Source: a virus
Reading direction: 5' to 3' (one strand)
Length of the DNA: 32,090 bases
IMG/VR virus record: IMGVR_UViG_3300031773_000019
Coordinates: 1 to 32,090 of that record
Position numbers and translations under genes: made by a program. The notes below the pieces were generated by a model. The model did no database searches. It saw only the letters and a list, made by a program, of their open reading frames with translations, and was not told where the DNA came from. Positions 1 through 7,788 of this stretch are shown here, in pieces (position 1 is the stretch's first letter; each line of letters opens with the position of its first letter).

Positions 1-2
1 GG

Positions 3-10
3 TATTTATA
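3..10 (-). promoter_or_regulatory. Late promoter -10 box (TATAAATA) for the gene after gp20
   Basis: The minus strand reads TATAAATA, a perfect match to the T4 late -10 consensus recognised by the gp55 sigma factor. The stop codon of gp20 is the internal TAA of the box. The expected target, gene 21 (prohead protease), would start just outside the window. T4 late promoters need no -35 element, so the match rests on the octamer and its position. Confidence 0.7.
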
Positions 11-1700
11 TCTCCCCACCCTTAGGTAGTGTAAAAGCCTTTGTTTTACTGCCTTGTTTCTCTAAATCTGGCTCTATAGGCGCTTTGATATTGTCTACTG
101 GAAGACCAAGTTCTGCTGATCCACCTGGTTCCATATCCATTAATGGAAGACCAGTAGCTGGATCAATGGTAGATGGATCAGGAATAATACCATCCTTAAT
201 CTCTTTTTCAATCAACTTATCCTGCTCAAGGATTTCCTCATCAGTCTGGTGAAGAACTTTACGACGTACCCAATCCTGAGAGAAATATCTTCCAATATAT
301 GGTTGAACTGCTTCGACACTACTCAATCTCTCCTGAAGAAGTTCAGAATCCTTCAATTCAGAGAAGTGATTGTCATATAAGAAGTCATATTGGATATGCT
401 CACTCATTACTTCCCAGTCTTCTGGAGTCACCACATTCTTCAGAAGTAGCTGAGTTTTCAGCATATCATTAAACATATTTGAGAATCTCTTTCTCAAACG
501 TCCAACAAACTTACTAAATTTAAGTTCATCTCTTAGGATCTCAGAAGATCTCCCCAAGTTAAATCCACCTTCTCCATCCATTCTGGAGACAGGAACATTA
601 AGTGAACGGAAGAGTTTCTTTTTAAAATACTCAATATCAGTGATTTCTCCAAGGTTTTGTCCACCTGGAAGTGTTGTGATTTCTGTTCCTCTTCCACCTT
701 CACGTCTTGGGAGCCAGAAGTCTTCAAGCATTGCCATGTATTTCTTATCATCCCGAATCTCTCCCGTAGAAGCATCATATACCAACTTATTGCGATAACG
801 CATCATAACATCACGAAGATATTGTTCTGCCTTTACTTTAGGAAGATTACCAACATCAATATAGAAAATTCTTCTTTCTGGTGCTCTTGATAGTCTGTAG
901 ATAACAAGACTATCCTCAATCATCCTAAGTTGATTGAGTGATTTAATTGCTTTATGAAGATATGAAAGTGTATTGCCTTTATTTCTATCTACAAGACCGG
1001 AAGTACAATAAGTGACAGAATCTCTAGTCATTTTAATGCCTTGACTAGCACCCGTAGCATTAATATTACCTGTAGGATAAGAAGGCCTAGGATTATAAAT
1101 GAAATACTCTTCAATTTCGGGAAACTCATAATCCATTGGATTATCAGAATTCTGCTTCGTTACATTATACTTATCTTTATCCTTCTTAACACTTTGCCTC
1201 ATAAAACGCATTTTCATTGCATCAATATAACGCAACTCCTGAATTCCTTCATGAGGTTTTTTCAAATCAATAATTTTATGATAATAGATACGTCCATCAA
1301 TATACCAATTCCTATAGATTTCATGAGCTTTTTTATCAAAATCTAAAAGATCTTTAATAAATTTAAATTCTGCTCTAATTTTATCTTTAATCCCATCACT
1401 AGCATTCAAGTTAGATAATTCAATCTCAACAGGACTATCATTAGTATCAACAACGATTGCTTCATTTACAATATCTTCAATAGCACTATCACACTCTGGA
1501 TGAAGTGCCATTTCACGATATCTCTTAAGAAGATCAAATTCAGTTCTATAGATTCCTTCAATATCAACATACGAACCAAAAAAACCACTAGTTAAATAGT
1601 GGTCACTCCCATCCTCATTATTTGGAGGAATGGGAGAAACTGCTGTAGGAGATAGTAATTCTTCGCCGTCCTCTATTGAGAACCCAAATAATTTAGCCAT
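6..1700 (-). CDS. gp20: Portal vertex protein gp20
   Basis: The 564-residue product is the T4-type portal, the dodecameric ring at the unique head vertex through which gp17 pumps DNA and to which the neck attaches. T4 gp20 is 524 residues, so the length fits. The N-terminal third carries the conserved stretch around YRTEFDLLKRYREMA (about residues 51-65), followed by SAIEDIVNEAIV. The centre has YIDAMKMRFMRQ, and the stem/clip part has RMDGEGGFNLGRSSEILRDE near residues 380-400. The ATG at 1698-1700 is the first residue of the conserved MAKLFGF start and lies 27 bases after a late -10 box. Its TAA stop (6-8) sits inside another late box that should drive gene 21. Position directly after the tail tube gene matches T4 order. 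I am confident of the family; this is the gene widely used as a cyanomyovirus marker. Confidence 0.97.
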   Translation of the reverse strand: MAKLFGFSIEDGEELLSPTAVSPIPPNNEDGSDHYLTSGFFGSYVDIEGIYRTEFDLLKRYREMALHPECDSAIEDIVNEAIVVDTNDSPVEIELSNLNASDGIKDKIRAEFKFIKDLLDFDKKAHEIYRNWYIDGRIYYHKIIDLKKPHEGIQELRYIDAMKMRFMRQSVKKDKDKYNVTKQNSDNPMDYEFPEIEEYFIYNPRPSYPTGNINATGASQGIKMTRDSVTYCTSGLVDRNKGNTLSYLHKAIKSLNQLRMIEDSLVIYRLSRAPERRIFYIDVGNLPKVKAEQYLRDVMMRYRNKLVYDASTGEIRDDKKYMAMLEDFWLPRREGGRGTEITTLPGGQNLGEITDIEYFKKKLFRSLNVPVSRMDGEGGFNLGRSSEILRDELKFSKFVGRLRKRFSNMFNDMLKTQLLLKNVVTPEDWEVMSEHIQYDFLYDNHFSELKDSELLQERLSSVEAVQPYIGRYFSQDWVRRKVLHQTDEEILEQDKLIEKEIKDGIIPDPSTIDPATGLPLMDMEPGGSAELGLPVDNIKAPIEPDLEKQGSKTKAFTLPKGGEI

Positions 1701-1727
1701 AATTTATTTTAGGAATTATCTTTCTAC

Positions 1728-1735
1728 TATTTATG
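1728..1735 (-). promoter_or_regulatory. Late promoter -10 box (CATAAATA) for gp20
   Basis: CATAAATA on the minus strand differs from the T4 late consensus only at the first base. It lies in the 39-base gap between gp19 and gp20, 27 bases before the gp20 ATG, which is a suitable distance for a short leader. This suggests that the portal gene has its own late transcript start in addition to read-through from gp19. Confidence 0.65.
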
Positions 1736-1739
1736 GGAG

Positions 1740-2327
1740 TTATGCAGCAGATGGATTATTCAAACACCGGAAACTATTTACAGCAAAGTCAACTGTATAC
1801 TCTTCAATTGTATCTCCTGAATCATAGGAAAGATCAATTGGAGCAACGGTAGTTGGCCAAATATCAACAAACTCATAAGTGTTCAAAATAGTAGCGTTAT
1901 CATCTACGGTTCCATTATCTACACTACTTGGAGTAGCACCTCTACCTAGTTGCTGTACACTAGCATTTACCATATATTCAGATGGGCGTGTGGTTCCCAT
2001 ATTGTTACTCAATCTAACAATTTGCTCACTCCATTCTTCAAAAGCCCTTCTGAAGATAAAGTCCTCATCGTTGATAATAGTTACAGTCCAAACATCAATA
2101 GTCCTGTCACCAGCAACTTTAAAAATACGACCTCTAAATGGAACATCAATTGATGCTACATTTTGAGCTGGCAGTGATGCTGCTTTACACATAAATTGGA
2201 ACTTATCTTTGTCCCAAGTGGATTGAACATTTGCCGGTAGTACCGGCAATTGGACGTTAAAGAGATTGGGCCTTGCCCCTCCTCCTCGAAGTTGACTTTT
2301 AAAGTCTGAGATGGTCTTGATTGCCAT
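1740..2327 (-). CDS. gp19: Tail tube protein gp19
   Basis: The 195-residue protein is the T4-type tail tube subunit, which stacks as hexamers to form the rigid inner tube inside the sheath. T4 gp19 is 163 residues; the extra length is mainly a loop around residues 128-150. Recognisable family features are the start MAIKTISDFKSQL, the GGGARPNLFNVQLP segment at about residues 15-28, the FQFMCKAASLPAQ stretch at about 43-55, and FRGRIFKVAGDRTIDVWTVTI at about 64-84. The gene sits between sheath and portal, as in T4. The start is supported by a strong AGGAGG ribosome binding site (plus-strand CCTCCT near 2337-2343) and by a late box 22 bases upstream. Confidence 0.96.
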   Translation of the reverse strand: MAIKTISDFKSQLRGGGARPNLFNVQLPVLPANVQSTWDKDKFQFMCKAASLPAQNVASIDVPFRGRIFKVAGDRTIDVWTVTIINDEDFIFRRAFEEWSEQIVRLSNNMGTTRPSEYMVNASVQQLGRGATPSSVDNGTVDDNATILNTYEFVDIWPTTVAPIDLSYDSGDTIEEYTVDFAVNSFRCLNNPSAA

Positions 2328-2349
2328 GATTTGCTATCCTCCTGTTTGT

Positions 2350-2357
2350 TATTTATC
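2350..2357 (-). promoter_or_regulatory. Late promoter -10 box (GATAAATA) for gp19
   Basis: GATAAATA on the minus strand matches seven of eight positions of the T4 late -10 box. It lies between the gp18 stop and the gp19 start, 22 bases before the ATG, with an AGGAGG ribosome binding site in between. The tail tube is needed in very high copy number, which suits a dedicated promoter. Confidence 0.65.
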
Positions 2358-2365
2358 TAATAAGG

Positions 2366-4585
2366 TTAAACGCGACCAGCTACTTCTTCAAAGCTAACCC
2401 CAGTTCGGGTAGCAACGAAGGTTAGCGTGACATAATTAATCGACTTCGCAGGCTTCAGGAAGATGTCTGCGCGGAATTCATTATTATCAATAACATCAGG
2501 TGTGTTATTTGTTTCATCACAAATAACAAGGAATCCATAAACTCCCCTCTTCGCTTGAATATCACGAAGATATGGTTCAACAATATTACGGAAACTTGCT
2601 CTTGTTAATTCATCATTGAGTTCAAAGAGTTGAGCTTCAGCAGCTTTCTGCAATGCTTGCTCAACAGTAAGGAACAGACGACGAACATTAATACGGTCAA
2701 ATGCAGATGCATAACCGAGAGCAGTCTTATCACCAAAGAGAAGTGTTCCAATTCCAGGTGTCGTGATAAAAGCATTAACCCTTAGAGGATAAAGAATATC
2801 TCTCTGTGCCTTGGTGGGATTGTATGCAAGTTTAACTGCATTATTAATAACACCACGCTGTTGACCAGCAGGTGAGAACCAAGGATAAGCAACAATATTT
2901 GTGCGAGTCATCAGACCAGCAACGTCAGCATTGGTTGGAATCCAACGGAACTTATTATTAAAGCGATCATAAGTATACTTATAACCAGCATCAAAAATGC
3001 CATAAGAAGTAGACATTAGTGGGCTGAAATACTTAACCAGATTATCCGTCTGAGTAGTAGCGTTAGTAACACCAACCAAATCTGCCCTATGTGGTCCAAC
3101 AGTAGCAACACAATCTTTTCTACTATTTGCTAGAGAAAGGACATAGTTTGCTTTTGCCTGAGAATCTTCTAGGTTAGTGCATCCTGGACCCATAATCAAA
3201 TAATCAACTTCAATTTCATCTTTATTTTCAAATTTACCATAAGATGTAATTAGATCAGAAAGTGCTGCCTTATACCCACCAGCAGCAGAGTAATCAACTC
3301 CCCCACCTAAGGTATAAGTGTTGTTACCTACAGCACTAAAGGTAATTCCTTGTGCATTCTGACCCCAGATTCCATCTGCTGTAGAAATTGGACTATAGGA
3401 AGCAGCATCACCAGCTGTAGTGGTGAATCCAGTTGCTCTTGGAGATGTTCCCCAATACGTGTCTGTTGCTGCAGAAACATTATATCCAGCATAAGTATTA
3501 TCTGAGAAATCAGCCAGATATTGCTTGTAGTAATTCTTTTGAGGAGAATTAACATCTGATACAGAATCAAGTGCTTTAGAAAGACCCAGATGCTTCTCTA
3601 GGATATTACCTTTGATTCCAGTAATATCACCAGTATCATCAACTACAACCACATGCATTCCATCGCCTTTACCACTTCTATTAGTAGTATAGACATTGGA
3701 TGTAGGTCTGGGAGCAATTGACTTCCAATAAGTCGTTGCATTAGTAAGATTTAGAGTTTGAGCATCATACCAATCAGCAATGGCAGACGACGTAGCACCA
3801 ATACCTGTTCCTGTAGAAGTAACACCTGCATTATTAACAAAGTTGAGTGTCTGACTCGCTGCAAATGCATTAGATGTAGTTCCTTCTGCATAATCAATTG
3901 CAGTTTCAGTAGAACCAGCACCAGATGTTTCTACACGAGAAACAATTTTAACATCTACTGATCCATCTGTGGATGCATTAGTAGTAATGCCAGTAATAAT
4001 TCCTTTTAGATAACCAGTGAATTCAGAAGTAGTTCCTGTTCCTGGAATAACTACACTGGCCAATGATGCCGTAACACCAAATCCAATAGTCGCACCTGCT
4101 ACTGCGGGATCAGTGCTACCAATAGTAACTGTTTGATCCGCATAGTTGTCAATAACACATACTTTTAATGTGTTAGCCCATGTACCAGGATCTTTAGCAG
4201 CATAAGTGAAATTAGTAGCCGTATCCCAATTGTTCAAATAATCATCATAGTTCTTAATTTTAGATGCAGTTGTAGAAGCAATGCCAACACCCGCATTTGC
4301 GTTATTGAGTGTTGTTCCATCGGTTCGACATACTTTCAAGACTCCGCCGTATGATAGGAAAGAGGAAGCACTCATCCAATACTCATATTGAGCATCTGTT
4401 GAAATGGGCTTGCCAAATACATTAATTAAATCTTGCTCTGTAGCAACACTAATTGGATCATCAATTGGGCCGAGCGAGAATGGTCCCGCCAGTGCACCAA
4501 TGTTGTCCAATACATTATCAGCTCTTCCTACAGTTAAATCAACCTCCCTGGTTAATACACCAGGAGATAATTGAGGAGTCGCCAT
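2366..4585 (-). CDS. gp18: Tail sheath protein gp18
   Basis: The 739-residue product is the contractile tail sheath subunit; the T4 homologue has 659 residues. The N-terminus (LSPGVLTREVDLT, about residues 6-18, then GALAGPFSLGP) and the C-terminal quarter are the conserved sheath core. The latter includes the DRINVRRLFLTVEQALQKAA segment followed by FRADIFLKPAKSINYVTLTF near the end. The middle (about residues 130-440) is Ser/Thr/Ala/Gly-rich and looks like the variable surface-exposed domains that differ between T4-like phages. The start is supported by a GGAGAAA ribosome binding site about nine bases upstream and a late box 35 bases upstream. It lies between the large terminase and tail tube genes, as in T4. 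High confidence. Confidence 0.97.
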   Translation of the reverse strand: MATPQLSPGVLTREVDLTVGRADNVLDNIGALAGPFSLGPIDDPISVATEQDLINVFGKPISTDAQYEYWMSASSFLSYGGVLKVCRTDGTTLNNANAGVGIASTTASKIKNYDDYLNNWDTATNFTYAAKDPGTWANTLKVCVIDNYADQTVTIGSTDPAVAGATIGFGVTASLASVVIPGTGTTSEFTGYLKGIITGITTNASTDGSVDVKIVSRVETSGAGSTETAIDYAEGTTSNAFAASQTLNFVNNAGVTSTGTGIGATSSAIADWYDAQTLNLTNATTYWKSIAPRPTSNVYTTNRSGKGDGMHVVVVDDTGDITGIKGNILEKHLGLSKALDSVSDVNSPQKNYYKQYLADFSDNTYAGYNVSAATDTYWGTSPRATGFTTTAGDAASYSPISTADGIWGQNAQGITFSAVGNNTYTLGGGVDYSAAGGYKAALSDLITSYGKFENKDEIEVDYLIMGPGCTNLEDSQAKANYVLSLANSRKDCVATVGPHRADLVGVTNATTQTDNLVKYFSPLMSTSYGIFDAGYKYTYDRFNNKFRWIPTNADVAGLMTRTNIVAYPWFSPAGQQRGVINNAVKLAYNPTKAQRDILYPLRVNAFITTPGIGTLLFGDKTALGYASAFDRINVRRLFLTVEQALQKAAEAQLFELNDELTRASFRNIVEPYLRDIQAKRGVYGFLVICDETNNTPDVIDNNEFRADIFLKPAKSINYVTLTFVATRTGVSFEEVAGRV

Positions 4586-4620
4586 GTTCTTTTTCTCCGA
4601 ATCTCAGATTTATCTGAAAT

Positions 4621-4628
4621 TATTTATT
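4621..4628 (-). promoter_or_regulatory. Late promoter -10 box (AATAAATA) for gp18
   Basis: AATAAATA on the minus strand lies in the 54-base gap between gp17 and gp18, the longest gap between genes in the window. It is 35 bases before the sheath ATG. It matches the T4 late box at seven of eight positions and is not fused to the gp17 stop codon. Confidence 0.65.
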
Positions 4629-4639
4629 GTTTACACACT

Positions 4640-6349
4640 TTACATATACTCCCACATATATGATCGATCACCATACTCATCTGTATTCCATGTATTAGGA
4701 CCATCTCTCAATCTATTCAGTCCTTGAGTTCCATCTTCATCAACAAACCACCTATCCCCATCTTTATCGACAAAACTTTTATCATCTAATCCATCACTAA
4801 CAAAACCAAAAGGTGCCATATCTTGTTCAATTTGATTCTTTTGTTCTTCATATAATCTTTTTCTTACATCTTGATCTGTAAGTTCTTTAAAATAATCTTG
4901 AGCAACTAACCATGCAAATATGACAAGACACATTGCAAGGTCATCATTACATCCATCTTCTGCTTCAAATGAATTATTTTTTTGAATAAAAGTAGTCAAT
5001 TCACTCATAATCTCATAATCATTGAATATAAGCTTATCTGTTTCAATTAATGTTTTAAGATTAAGAGATCCTACCTTCTTAACTGTTTTGGACATTTTAA
5101 CTCCTAATTGAGTTTTCTTTCCAGAAAAACCCTGACCCACCACTTGCCCTGCTCTGCCCCTCATCGAGGCCATAAGCAAATTGGGATACTCCATATCATA
5201 ATTTAAAATTGATGCTACCTGATCCCCCACATCATTTACCTCACAAAGAATAAAAGCATCATTATAACTCTTTGCTACTTCATAAATGACACTAGGAAAT
5301 AGCATAGGTTTTATTTCATTATTTCTATATTTCGCAATTACTCTATGAGGAAATTCTGTTATATCAACAATTACAAAAGCAGAGTAATCTTTTACTACTC
5401 CTCGTGCTACATCCACTGTACAAACATAATCATGTCCCTTTAAAGGATCTTCATATACATCTAAACCAGCATTTCTTTTTAGAGGATTCTCATATACTAA
5501 TGTTCTTAACTTACTGGGAGCAATAAGAGTATCAACTGATCCTAAAAATTCACATTCAAACTCAACTTTAAATTGCTGCTCTGATGTATTAGCAATAGTT
5601 TGTTGACGCCACTTATCATCTCTTCCTGGTACTTCCGACCAATGAACATCTGTAGGGATATACTCATTTTTTTGCCGTTCTGCATCATGCCATAAACGGT
5701 AAAAATGATTCATTCCATGAGGCGTTGAGACAATGATGACTTTTGTGCTCTTACCAGAAGTAATAGTAGGATAAACGGAACTAAAGAATGAGTCTGCAAT
5801 ATGGTTCGGAACGAATGCAAATTCATCGAGGAAGAGGATGTTAAACGACATACCTCGGACAGCACTCGCAGATGTAGAAGCTGCCAATATCTTACTGCCA
5901 TTCTCTAACTCCAATGAACCTCTGTTCCATGATAACACACCCTGCTGCATCCATTTAGGAATATTCTCATAGGCAGTCTGTAAACGCCCCAGGAGCTCCC
6001 TAGCAGTTGCTGCTTTGTTTGCTAGTATACCAATATTTACACTATCATTAAAAAGTAAATAATGCAACAAATAAGATATAACAGTTGTAGACTTACCCGT
6101 CTGACGTGGCATCTTACAAATGTTAAATCTATTATCGTGAAAATTTGATATTAATTTCTTTTGAAAAGTATAGGGTTCAAAAGGCATTAAACCATGATCC
6201 AGAGTAACAATTTTTACATGCTGTTCTGCAAAATAAACTGGATCCTCTCTACATGCCATAAACTCAAGAATTTGGTCTTGAGTAAAGTTAATAGCAGTAT
6301 TCGCTTTTTTTAAATTCGGATTGCCTAGATAGATGTCATCAATAGCCAT
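4640..6349 (-). CDS. gp17: Large terminase subunit gp17 (packaging ATPase and nuclease)
   Basis: This 569-residue protein is the DNA packaging motor; T4 gp17 has 610. The N-terminal ATPase shows a Walker A loop PRQTGKST (residues 81-88, Lys86), a Walker B strand ILFLDEF (171-177, Asp175 and catalytic Glu176) and a coupling motif STPHG (208-212). The C-terminal RNase H-like nuclease shows three acidic residues in the expected order: Asp313 in TVDVARG, Glu370 in LCEVND, and Asp469/Asp470 in NDDLAM. All key residues are present, so the enzyme should be active. The last 60 residues form an acidic tail with two similar short units (SFVDKDGDRW and WFVDEDG). The start has an AGGAAA ribosome binding site that overlaps the stop of the small gene upstream, suggesting translational coupling. 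Unlike in T4, it is separated from gp16 by four other genes. Confidence 0.98.
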   Translation of the reverse strand: MAIDDIYLGNPNLKKANTAINFTQDQILEFMACREDPVYFAEQHVKIVTLDHGLMPFEPYTFQKKLISNFHDNRFNICKMPRQTGKSTTVISYLLHYLLFNDSVNIGILANKAATARELLGRLQTAYENIPKWMQQGVLSWNRGSLELENGSKILAASTSASAVRGMSFNILFLDEFAFVPNHIADSFFSSVYPTITSGKSTKVIIVSTPHGMNHFYRLWHDAERQKNEYIPTDVHWSEVPGRDDKWRQQTIANTSEQQFKVEFECEFLGSVDTLIAPSKLRTLVYENPLKRNAGLDVYEDPLKGHDYVCTVDVARGVVKDYSAFVIVDITEFPHRVIAKYRNNEIKPMLFPSVIYEVAKSYNDAFILCEVNDVGDQVASILNYDMEYPNLLMASMRGRAGQVVGQGFSGKKTQLGVKMSKTVKKVGSLNLKTLIETDKLIFNDYEIMSELTTFIQKNNSFEAEDGCNDDLAMCLVIFAWLVAQDYFKELTDQDVRKRLYEEQKNQIEQDMAPFGFVSDGLDDKSFVDKDGDRWFVDEDGTQGLNRLRDGPNTWNTDEYGDRSYMWEYM

Positions 6350-6358
6350 AATAATTTC

Positions 6359-6544
6359 CTACATCATTTCTCCAAATAAATGTTTTTTGTCGTGTTCGAG
6401 AGTTTTTCTTGTCATATCTAATAGTTTTTGTAAATTCTCTGCTTTCTTTCTTAATTCTTCGATCTCTTTATCGTTGTCCTCCAATCTGGAGGAGTGGTTC
6501 CCCTGGGTCATAGTCCGATACTTGGTAGCCCCACAATTTAGCAT
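6359..6544 (-). CDS. Small coiled-coil protein upstream of gp17
   Basis: I do not recognise this short protein (61 residues, or 50 if the ATG at 6509-6511 is used). Residues from about 22 on are a charged heptad-like helix rich in Glu, Lys and Leu (EIEELRKKAENLQKLL), typical of a small coiled coil. It overlaps the end of the preceding 109-residue gene in another frame. Its TAG stop is part of the ribosome binding site for gp17 (TAGGAAATTATTATG), which argues that it is translated and coupled to gp17. The upstream start has an AGGAAAG about nine bases before it; the downstream start has no clear ribosome binding site. A helper or regulator of the terminase is only a guess from position. Confidence 0.55.
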   Translation of the reverse strand: MLNCGATKYRTMTQGNHSSRLEDNDKEIEELRKKAENLQKLLDMTRKTLEHDKKHLFGEMM

Positions 6545-6797
6545 CAGGATATACTTTCCTTACTTGATCCTGTACTTCCTTGCGAGATGGTTTTTTGACT
6601 TGTGGGAAAAACATTTGTACCATATAGTTTCTGCCCCTCCAAGCCAATTGGATGGATATTATATTTCCTACTTTCTGATAATTAGGCAAACGTGTTGCTT
6701 CAATTACTTTTGAAGGCTTAAGAGGTTCTGGAGTTATTACATCAATAACTTCTAAAAAAGGATTACCCTTAGCATCTTCAATTGATACACTTTTCAT
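6468..6797 (-). CDS. Conserved hypothetical protein, 109 residues, before gp17
   Basis: I cannot assign a function to this 109-residue soluble protein. It has no signal peptide or membrane segment. The N-terminal half contains ITPEPLKPSKVIEATR (about residues 21-36). The central beta-like part, IISIQLAWRGRNYMVQMFFP, looks like two strands, and a basic stretch follows (KKPSRKEVQDQVRKVYP). It reads like a small folded alpha/beta domain. It is the first gene of a three-gene block (this gene, the small coiled coil, gp17), and a late promoter box lies 23 bases before its ATG. The ribosome binding site is weak. Co-transcription with gp17 is the only hint that it may act in packaging. Confidence 0.75.
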   Translation of the reverse strand: MKSVSIEDAKGNPFLEVIDVITPEPLKPSKVIEATRLPNYQKVGNIISIQLAWRGRNYMVQMFFPQVKKPSRKEVQDQVRKVYPDAKLWGYQVSDYDPGEPLLQIGGQR

Positions 6798-6820
6798 TAT
6801 AATAGTATTATCTACCCTTC

Positions 6821-6828
6821 TATTTATT
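6821..6828 (-). promoter_or_regulatory. Late promoter -10 box (AATAAATA) for the gp17 block
   Basis: AATAAATA on the minus strand overlaps the TAA stop of the DUF192 gene (6827-6829): the sequence reads TAATAAATA, with stop and box sharing two bases. It lies 23 bases before the 109-residue gene and should serve that gene, the small coiled-coil gene and gp17. Confidence 0.6.
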
Positions 6829-7786
6829 ATTTCTTAAGTGTTAAAATCTGATCTCCTTCAAATACACTATTTTCTTCAAACCATCCTCTATTAACTTCCA
6901 AAGCATAAAGAACATCACCATCAGAATAAACTGGTTGTAATGTATAGGGATCTAACTCTTTTATACTCTCAATTATACCATCTTCTTTAATAAATGCAAT
7001 ATCCAAAGAAATTCTTGTATCCTTCATATGAAAAGATTTTTGACTAATTTCATCAAAAATAAAAAGCATCCCACTATCATAATCCAAACTTTCCCTAAAC
7101 ATCAAACCCAAATTAAATTCTGTCTGCGTTTGAGGCACTTCAAGATTAAGTGAAAGAGATCTTACTCCTTCACTAACACCGCCACCATTACCGTTGCCAT
7201 TCCCACCGTTACCATTGCTAGAATGGCCATTTCCATTTCCATTCCCGTTATTGGACCCATTTTTCTTTTCCCCCTCATCTTCATCTTTTTCTAACCATCC
7301 CCTAGAACCTATATGATATCCTTGAGGGATTTTTTTACACTTCTTATCTTGATAACAATAATAGGATCCTGCCGGACAGGTCTTATGCATATGATCTTCT
7401 CTCAATCCCTGAAATTGCTGATAAGTTCTTCTCATTGCCCTAGCCGTCCTTTCTGCTTCGATGTTTACAAATTCTTTTGATGCATCTACCATTTGGTCAA
7501 TAGATGGCCCCTCACTGGCCTTATCCAATTCTAATTTCATCACAGGATATATATTAGAAAATCTCCACTTATTTAAACCTGGTTCTGCAGGAGTTTGATA
7601 TCCCTGAGCTAAAAGGTCATCATTAATATTAGGAAAGAAGAATTTATCAAACCCAGCGACAGGTCCAGAAGCGGTTGCATTAGCACCAAAACCGGAATTG
7701 GTTGGAGGATTGCCTGTGGGTTCTCCAGCAACATTAGCGCTCATTGTAGGCTCAGCTTCATTTAAAAATTCTTTAAATGGTTTCAT
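6827..7786 (-). CDS. DUF192-domain protein with T4-like capsid-targeting N-terminus
   Basis: The product has 319 residues. I chose the ATG at 7784-7786, not the in-frame ATG 57 bases upstream. It follows the stop of the previous gene by two bases, has a GGATGG ribosome binding site, and begins MKPFKEFLNEA. That peptide closely resembles the T4 internal-protein targeting sequence MKTYQEFIAEA, with an LNE/A junction that fits the gp21 protease rule (Leu/Ile-x-Glu). Next come a Gly/Pro/Asn-rich segment, a helical part (about 95-130), a three-Cys module (CPAGSYYC and KKCKKIP, about 137-154), a Gly/Asn linker (about 176-203) and a C-terminal DUF192 domain (about 209-316). The DUF192 domain is marked by GLMFRESL, GMLFIFDE, FHMKDTRISLDIAFI and ALEVNRGW. 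The DUF192 function is unknown. An internal head protein is my inference. Confidence 0.85.
   Translation of the reverse strand: MKPFKEFLNEAEPTMSANVAGEPTGNPPTNSGFGANATASGPVAGFDKFFFPNINDDLLAQGYQTPAEPGLNKWRFSNIYPVMKLELDKASEGPSIDQMVDASKEFVNIEAERTARAMRRTYQQFQGLREDHMHKTCPAGSYYCYQDKKCKKIPQGYHIGSRGWLEKDEDEGEKKNGSNNGNGNGNGHSSNGNGGNGNGNGGGVSEGVRSLSLNLEVPQTQTEFNLGLMFRESLDYDSGMLFIFDEISQKSFHMKDTRISLDIAFIKEDGIIESIKELDPYTLQPVYSDGDVLYALEVNRGWFEENSVFEGDQILTLKK
7178..7261 (-). repeat. Gly/Asn low-complexity linker coding repeat
   Basis: About 28 codons alternate Gly and Asn, with a few Ser and His (NGNGNG, NGNGGNGNG). The DNA is an imperfect GGNAAY repeat. It separates the three-Cys module from the DUF192 domain and probably forms a flexible linker. 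Such repeats can change length by slippage. Confidence 0.8.
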
Positions 7787-7788
7787 AA

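Noticed and set aside
533-778. Minus-strand 81-codon frame nested in the portal gene
   Set aside because: It lies in another frame within a well-conserved part of gp20, has no ribosome binding site and resembles no known product.
3328-3570. Minus-strand 80-codon frame nested in the sheath gene
   Set aside because: It is an alternative frame inside gp18 with a biased Leu/Gln/Ile composition; there is no independent support.
4603-4616. Small inverted repeat TCAGAT/ATCTGA between gp17 and gp18 as terminator
   Set aside because: The stem is only five to six bases, AT-rich, with almost no loop and no following T run in the direction of transcription.
4640-6349. Intein or intron in the large terminase gene
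   Set aside because: All ATPase and nuclease motifs appear in one uninterrupted frame of normal length, with no intein-like Cys start or His-Asn end.
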